A stretch of DNA of 64,000 nt, from NCBI RefSeq assembly GCF_032118995.1, contig NC_092650.1:27335501-27399500 (forward strand), in the 5' to 3' direction. Shown piece by piece: positions 47,201 through 56,200 of the stretch; position 1 is the first letter of the stretch, and the number at the start of each line of letters is the position of its first letter. The position numbers and the translations under genes were made by a program. The notes beneath the pieces are model-generated. The model was given only the letters and a program-made list of their open reading frames with translations, did no database searches and was not told the origin of the DNA. This DNA is from Asterias amurensis (Eukaryota > Echinodermata > Asteroidea > Forcipulatida > Asteriidae).

Positions 47201-50200
47201 CTCATAAATGTGCGAATTCACTCACACACACACACAAACAAAAATGGCGGCAGTTAAACAAAATTGAGATAGAAATTCTTCGTCACGTGATTAGTGGTTT
47301 TGTTTTTTATTGGTCCGATTTCTCAATCTATTTGTTAATGCAGCCTTTTGATTGGTCCAAGTTTTCAATCGCATTGTAGCTTGAGACAAAAATGAGACGG
47401 CTTTCAATCTTTTTCACGATTGGGACTTGGATTTTGCGCAAGACGGGAATTTCAATCGTTTTCAATTGTTTTCAATCTAAATTCAATCTGTTATAGATTG
47501 GAAAAAGACTCAATCGCCTCAAAGCTTGGAATTTTCAATCGTTAGAATTAAGAGAGTGATGAGCAAGATGGGTTGATTGATTGGATGCAGAAAGCTCAGG
47601 TCAGAGGATGAGGCAAACATAAAAGCAGATAGATGGACAAGAATTTAAAGAAATTGCATAGACGAAAGAAGCGCAGAGTAGAGCGCAACTTATTTCGGCG
47701 AAGCAGTGAGATTTGATTCTATATTATTTAACAGATCGACCTTAATTTGCATCGGGGATAAATAATATTACTTTTGGTTTTACCTAAACAGCGATGTTTG
47801 TTAGCACTGTATACTCAGTACTTTCCCGAACTCTGTGAAATCAACCTGTATATACTACCGGGTTGGACTCGAACCCACAACCTTTGCAATTTTAGAGAAG
47901 TGACGACGACCGTTGCAAATCTAGAGCAGCGTCCTAATACACTCCTCCAGAATTGAAACAAACAAACAAACAAACAAACAAACAAACAAACAAACAAACA
48001 AACAAACAAACAAACAAACAAACAAACAAACAAACAAACAAACAAACAAACAAACAAACAAACAAACAAACAAACAAACAAACAAACAAACAAACAAACA
48101 AACAAACAAACAAACAAACAAACAAACAAACAAACAAACAAACAAACAAACAAACAAACAAACAAACAAACAAACAAACAAACAAACAAACAAACTAATC
48201 GGTGTAAAAGGATAAAACCAAAATAAATATCATTTTGATTTTACTTACACTGTTTTCATTAGGATGCTGAAGATCGCCATTAATGTTTCGTTGTATATAC
48301 AAATACTGATGAATTTACTCTCATTGAAGGCAGACGGTGCTTTCCGCACTTTCACACACAGATAAATGCCCCATGACAAGAGCAGAAGCGTAACTAGATT
48401 AGGAAATTAAAATGAATATTAATAATTATAAGAAGAAGAAGAACAAGATGTGGAGAAGGAGAAACAAGATAAAAATTATAGGTAGAGGAAGAGATGGATG
48501 AAGAGAGCAGAAGGTTGAAGATGAGGAATGAGAAACGAAGGGAGAGGAAGGAGGAGAAGAAAAAGAGGAAAGATGGAGGAAGAATAAAGTAAGATGAAGA
48601 AAAAAGGGCGAGAGGATGAGCAGGAGGAGCAAGGTGAACTGGAAGAAGAAGGAAGAGGAAGAAGATGGGAAGAATAACAAGAAGGAGGAGAAGTAGAGGA
48701 AAATGAGAGGAAGGGGAAGGGTAAGAGAAAGAAGAAAAGAGGGGGATGATGATAAGGATGATAAAGTGAAACAGGAAGATAAATACTAAGGGGAAAGAAG
48801 AAGGAAGATGAAAAAAGAGAGAGAGAGGGGTGGGGGACAACAACAAAACAGTCAAAACCTAATTTAAAAAATTATGAATATAATAACAACAATTACGTAT
48901 GGTTCAGGTAAACTAAAAGGAAAACATAATTTTGTTTATTACTTTTCAGCTATCTGGTAATGAGACGATTTACTGTGTGTTGCAGCCTGAACTTGCTAAG
49001 TGCTTTTAGGCCCTACACAATAACCATGCTTCCAGGGCACTCATTTTAATCAGATAAACTAAAATGTAGATGTAATAATTGATTTTTAGTAATTCAATAA
49101 TTTGTCTCAAAGTGATGCCATTAATGGACCAATAACCCAATTCACTTTATTATTTAATCTATTGCAACAGCAACTCTCTTGTATTCCAAAGTGCTTGAGA
49201 GCATGGTATACAAATAAATCTCATGAACTATTTTACTCACTTCCTTCACCGATGTAACTCCAAAGTGTTATTGTACATATCTCGTATTTCATCTTAGCTG
49301 ATGTTTCTCGAATCTCTAGTGTGGGTTGCTCAACGATGGTGCCGACGGTCAGGAATATTACCATTAATAAGACTAGTATTGCTATGCGGACGTAGAGTCT
49401 GGTATCCTTTATACGGACAGGCTTGGCGCTCCGGACGGTAAACACTACGGTGATTCTGTTAAAAGGGACGATACGCATTATTCGGTAAATATTAAAATAA
49501 TTAATGGCCATTACAGCAAAGAAAAAAAAATCACACCAAACTCGTTCTGAGAAATGTAGTCTGGGTGCAAGACGTTGCTATCCACATAGCACACTCAACT
49601 ATCGCGAGCCCCTACTCCCTCCTCGCCGCACACATGAGGCCTATTATCTTCTTGTAACAAGACTACATTTTCAGAACGGTGTGAGAACGAGTTTTTTTTT
49701 TTTTTTTTTTTTTTTTTTGGGGGGGGGGGGGGTAATACTTGGCGATAAACACTGCCGCTATTGATGATGTATAACCATTTTCAGAAACAATTCCTTTCAA
49801 CAAAGGAAAGTGGTTTTAGAGAGAGAGATTCAGAAGTATTTACATTGTCATAAACAGTATAATGAAACAACAGCCAGAAGTCTCTTTTCCAGTAAGCCAC
49901 ATGTGTTCGCTGAAGCAACTCAGTAAAATTGGTCCTTGGATAAATTACTATTGTCAGCATTGTTAGAAGGCCACGGGGCGGCAGATTTGATATCTCTATT
50001 ACATACCTTCACACTATAATCAGAATCACTGATTAACGTACCCAAAATTTGACCTTTTCAGATAATTACTTTTTGTAATTCCTTTAAAATGAAAAATAGC
50101 CTAAGACCACAAGGCCGGACAGCCACGTAAAGGTGAGGACTACACTTAACGGAGTTGGCTATCAATTTAATCAGCTGCCACTAGGGGCACAATGCCACCT

Positions 50201-53200
50201 ACTCCTTGGGCTGAAACGGGGCTGCCCCTAGCCTTTTACCAAACCCCACGCGGCGGCAGCACCCCCGGATGTCAAGCCAGAAAAAAAAGACCAGCGCGAG
50301 AGCCGAAACCGTTTTTTTTTTTCGTTCGTGGTTTACATGGGGCTTCCGCGTGCGCCTTGACTAAAGGCTAGGTTAATAAAAAATAACAATAATAATAATA
50401 CAAATAATAATAATAGTAATAATACAGACATTTAAGTTGCGCAGTGATCTATATAAGTATACTACACTGAGCATTACAAGGAATACAAAACATGCCGAGA
50501 ACAAAAAATGTAAAAGACAAAAACAAACAGAGCAAGAATGAATTAAATGGGTGAAGTAAACAAATGGGTTTTTTAACTTAGATGTGGAGAGGACTGTCTA
50601 ATGCAAGGAGGGATATTGTTCAAAAGATTTAGAGCGGCGTATACTTAGAAGTCTGGTTGGTAGAGCACAATGCACTACATTCCCAACATTTTACAAAGCC
50701 ATTATGGTTAAAGGAACACGTTGCCTTGGATCGGTCGAGTTGGTCTTTGAAAAGCGTTTGTAACCGTTTTTATAAAATACATATGGGTAGAAAGATGTTG
50801 TAAAAGTAAAATACAATGATCCACACAAACATGCCTCGAAATTGCGTGGTTTTCCAAAATTCTTCCTTTTACCTCGTCGACTAACACGTCGGCCATTTAT
50901 GGGGGTCAAAATTTTGACCCCCATAAATGGCCGACCATGTTAGTTCGCACAGTAGAAGGAAAACCACGCAATTTCGAGGCAAACTTGTGTGGATCATTGT
51001 ATTCTACTTTTAAAACATCTTTCCAACCATATGCATTTTATAAAAAACGGTTACAAACGCTTTTGTTTTGACCAACTCGTCCGATCCAAGGCAACGTGTT
51101 CCTTTAAGTGCCTTGCTCGTGGATCATGAATGGGTTTCGAACCCACACTGCTGACAACACCGGAGCTTGGGTCCGGGAAACCTTGCTCTAGACCGCTGGG
51201 CACGACACACAAATTGGCTATAAAATGGCCGTGCACCTACGGTGTTGATTACAGTCAGGACCATCGTTTGCAAAAAGTAAATTAAGTCTGTCCAAAGCCA
51301 ATGAGGCTCATCAGACCGGTGTTTATATCCGATTCACTTGGCTTTAAAACGACTGGGAATTGTTCCCCCAGGACAGGATGGCAGTCCATCGCAAGTCGAT
51401 ACCCAGTTTCTCCCGGTACCCATTTGCACTCATGTACGGAGAGAAGCATTTATGATCAAGTGCGATGCTCAAAGACACAAGTGTCGTCGCGACTTTCCAG
51501 GACAGGATTCGAACCCTGTAGATAACAGCACTTGGGTCCACTACCCTACTAGACCGCTTGGCCACGACCCTGGAGCATGATATCGGTATGTTGTCATCTC
51601 TCTTTTTTCATTATTATAAATAAAAATAATCATAATAATAATTACCTCCATGTTTTAAACAGCAAGGCTCCGTAAGATAAAGCAATACCGATATAGCGTA
51701 TCCAAGGTTGAAGAATACAAGGCAAAGTGCCTGTAAATACTGCAAGTAGAATAACCTGTTGAAGAAAAGAGGATAATTTAGTATGTCGGGCATAGATTTT
51801 TGCAAAAGATGTTTTGGGACAAAGTCATCAAGCATTGTCCCTTTGAACGTAAATAACCTTTGAACAGTAATTTTCAAATTTATAAAATTGCTTCTTATTT
51901 TGTCTGAGTTTTTTTAAGGTAAATTATACGATGACCTTGCAGCTAAATATCTTTGCGACGACAAACTCTGACTGTTTGCCAAATTCAAAGCTTGTACCAT
52001 CATTCCCATCACATCATTCCCATCCTATCACATACCATATTACAACATCTTTCTCATGCATCTGAAAGCACACGATACCCTATACAACAAGGGTGTTTTC
52101 TTTCATTATTTCCATGCAACTGTATTGCCCAATTGAGCCCAAACCTCCTTAAGTTTCGTATTTTATTCATATGTTGATACATGTATAAGAGGATACTGGT
52201 TGACAACTTACCAAAAGTATATCCCACCCTTAACTCAATAGACCCTTGCTTCCTCATCTTGATCATAATTTACTTGTATCGAATGGCAATAATGCATGCT
52301 AATAATCATCTTGCAATTAGGAACCAGACTTTTTTGTTCTTCCAGCCTTGGTTTTGTAACATTGATAATGGAAGAAATTAAAGATGGCTGCACCGTGATA
52401 AAGATCTAAAGGCGTATGTCGTTCAAATCATTGTTCGGTAATTGGAAGTGATAATTAAGCGCCATGCCATAATCACACAATTCGATCCGCTAATTTGAAT
52501 TCATGTTTTCAATCAATTTAACCATTTATCAAAATGCCGTAGGGGGGGGTACAGCTGTCTGCTTTGTACTCGTAAAATTAATTACCATAGCAATTAAAAC
52601 TCAATCCAAATGGTGACGTTCATTACAAAAGATAATTGCTTCCCATTGTGTGAGTTAATTATACAAACCTCTGAGTACATTATTGCTGAACCAAGTAGAA
52701 AAACATAAAGAAGACCTGGGCTTGCTGCTTTGAAAACCTGCATAAAGAATTGAATACATGGAGGAGTTTGAATATAATGACAAAACAATAATGAAAGTGG
52801 CTTCCTAGTTAGATAGCGCACAAAATCAGTGATGCTCATGGCGCTCCAACATTCAGTACTTTCCTTCAAGGTGGGAGCTACGTTTTTGAAGTATGAAACA
52901 TTTTCTACATACCACAATGAAATGGTTTACATACTGGTATGCAGCAAATCAAACCAGGAACACCGAGGCAAATTCCGTTTTAACGAAAAGTGCATTGGGT
53001 TATTTTATACGTGCATTACTCAACGCACGGGACCAACGGCTTTACGTCCCATCCGAAGGTCACAGCAAAATACATCAAAACAATCAATTACAGAGGAAAT
53101 AAATCGACACAAAACTCAAAATAAATTTTCTTTGGAATCGCACCTTATTATTTCGATGCACCCAGGTGTAAATAGTGAAGAGAAACAGCATGAAAATACA

Positions 53201-56200
53201 GAAGCCAGTCACAGATAGAGAAACTATCTTTAAGATTGGAGATGGCTTTAAGAAACAAGGCGAGTCGTCCACGCATTCATCACATTTCTCTGCGCATTGT
53301 AAGCAGTCGAATAAATTGCTGTAAATTAAGAAGAAGAAAAAGAAAACATGTTAAAAATTACATGATATACAAATTGATTGACAAGTAGGGTTGCTCAGTG
53401 GCTTAAGGTTTTCATATTTTGGGTGTCTTCGGGGTTCGATTTCACACAAAAGTTAATTGAATACCACCTTGTGTTTTGTAATAGGTCATCGCACTTTGCT
53501 TCAATTAAGATTGATACACATTTTATAAAACCAATCTTAGCTCTTTTATTAATTGAGCCATGAGTTTTTTTTTCCAGCACGAAAGCCCCAAGCCAAACTC
53601 CTATAAAACTGAAGGCATCATTTTTGGGACTGACTCCATGTGCTTTCTTTCGCGAGGGCAATAGTGTTTGCTGAATTCTGAAAACTGCTGCCCCATTTAT
53701 TCATGCGTGTTAAATAACACCCTCCGAAAAAAATGAGGCATCATGTGTGTTTGGGGAATACAGCTAAAGTTTATATTGGAGGTTGTTATTGAATTGTCCC
53801 TTTGATTGATGACGCACACGTGGAATTGGGTTTACAGTCAGAGTATGTCATAATGAAGATGGCTGTATGGCCATCGCAGATTTGTCCTTTGAAAATATAG
53901 GTAAAATAAAAACATGCAATGGCAGCCATTTTGAAAATTTTGAAATTGTGCTGTTCCTGTGTTGTTCAAATATGCGATTAGTGGAGTTCAATATGACAGA
54001 TATTTGGATCGAGCTGCATTGTTGTGCCATTATAACGGTACGTCTTTCTTGTGACATACCCGAGTGACAATATTAAACTTATATCAAAAGCACGATCCCC
54101 AACATTATTTCCCCTGACTCGTCATATTCGAGGCGTTTCGTCAAACAAAATTTGAAAAAACTAAATATTGACTAACCTGTCGTATGTATTAGGTAACCCA
54201 CGTACACTCTTGCTGTACTCATCTTCAAGTGTAGTGCCATTGAATGCTGGACTACTGGCTGTCGTATCAGGGAAGTAGTAACCCTTCAAACATTGGCATA
54301 TATAAGCCCCTCGCTGAAAACCAAGACCTGATATGGGAATACACTGTGTTACAAATAAACAAAAGAGACAACCAGAATGTCAGATATAAAACTAATAAAT
54401 TAATATACTTGCTGGGACGAGAAGAATGTTCAAAGGATTGCTCACTTTAGATGTTTTCTGTAAATATATAAGGCTTGATATGGGAATGCACTGTGTTTAA
54501 AATAAACATAAGAAACAATACAAATGTTAGATATAACTTTAAGCTTCTGGGACGAGAACATTGTTCAAAGGATTGTTCGTTGGATTTTTTTCTGCAAATA
54601 TATTTTAATATTCCTTTCTATGAAATATTTCATAGGGTCGTTGCATCAGGTGGAATGGTCGAACACAGATATTGACAAAAACTAGTGTTAGTAATTGACG
54701 GTGTTGTAGTTGTTTATTAGTTGGAAGCCATTTTGTTTCCCTACCGCAGTGCTCATTAATGACATCACACATAGGGATACAAGTTTTAATGAAGCATAGT
54801 CACCACTTAATCCCTGCTCTGCCTAATTAACTTAAGATCATTTAATTGCCAAACCCGATAATGTTCAAAACGTTAGCGCAACTGAGGTAGCGTGGTATTA
54901 CTAGTGACTATGTTCAAGATTGCGCTACCAGACTCATCAACAACTAATTGCAGTATTAACGAGAAATTAGCACTGTGCCGGTTATCCGAGTGTCCACTAA
55001 TTATAATCATAAAAACACTCATTACATACTTTTTTGTTTCTTTTATTTTTTACAATTGCACTTCGCTCGAGATTTCAATGTTATAAATTTTATGCCTGTG
55101 ATTTTTGTTCACAGGACTCGGGAAAGTACTTAGTATACAGTGCTAACACACATCGGTGTACGGGTAAAACCAAATTATTATTTGTTATTTTTAGTTGAAT
55201 GTGAGTATTAAACTGGGGGAAAAACCTGTTGATTTATTTATTTTTGTACTGAAGCGAACATGAACTCTTGGTAAAGTGTACTTGACTGTACTAGCAAACT
55301 TAATCATTTTATTAGCCAAGAACCCAAATGGAGAGAAGAGAAGGGAAAACTTAACGTACACGACAAATCGCAACTTATGATAAGATAGATTTTTGTTTTT
55401 ATGGGAATACGCTTCCGTAAGTATTCGACTAACTGACCGAGTGAATTAATCTTGACAGAACCCCATTTGAATATTTTTGACTTGTTTCCCATGGTTACAT
55501 AATTCCTTGATTTGATTATACATTTGTTATTGTGAGGGAACTGAATTAAAAAGCAGACGTATTTCAATACGGGTTGCTCCATTTTGTAACAAAAAAATTA
55601 TCCTCTAAAGGATTTGCATCGCTGATAAAAACCACTTAAGAAGTCTTATAATCAGAATTCACTTCTTATTGTTTGAGCATCACTACTTCAGGCTGTCGTT
55701 AAAGGAACACGTTGCCTTGGATCGGACGAGTTGGTCTATAAAAAGCGTTTGTAACCGTTGTTTATAAAATGCATATGGTTGGAAAGATGTTTTCAAAGTA
55801 GAATACAATAATCCACACAAGTTTGCCTCGAAATTGCGTGGTTTTCCTTTGATTGTGTGCGAACTTACACGGTCGGCCATTTATGGGAGTCAACAATTTG
55901 ACTCCCATAAATGGCCGACCGTGTTTAGTCGACGAGGTAAAAGGAAAACCGTGCAAATTTAAAGGTTTGATCATCCGACCCGTAGTTTTCAATGAATACA
56001 ATTTTAAACCTTGCAATTGACCCGGATTTTGGTTCCGTTTCTGGGTTCCCATTTCTGGGTCAGTGTGACAAGGACACTGTGACAAAATCAACGCAGAAAT
56101 GGGTCAAATTGACGTAGAATTCGAGTTAGTTTGTTTGTTTATTTATTTATTTGAATATTCTTTCCATCAAGGGAACTTGGCAAACTCCCATAAAGGGATA

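Noticed and set aside
47815..48198. Long ORFs of repeated Phe-Val-Cys-Leu or Lys-Gln-Thr-Asn
   Set aside because: Pure translation of the (AAAC)n microsatellite.
48394..48855. Ser/Phe/Leu-rich minus-strand ORF of 153 codons
   Set aside because: Compositional by-product of the purine tract, located in an intron.
51490..51577. Functional tRNA gene
   Set aside because: A and B boxes are good and the outermost bases pair, but the anticodon arm is not canonical and the unit continues into a SINE body.
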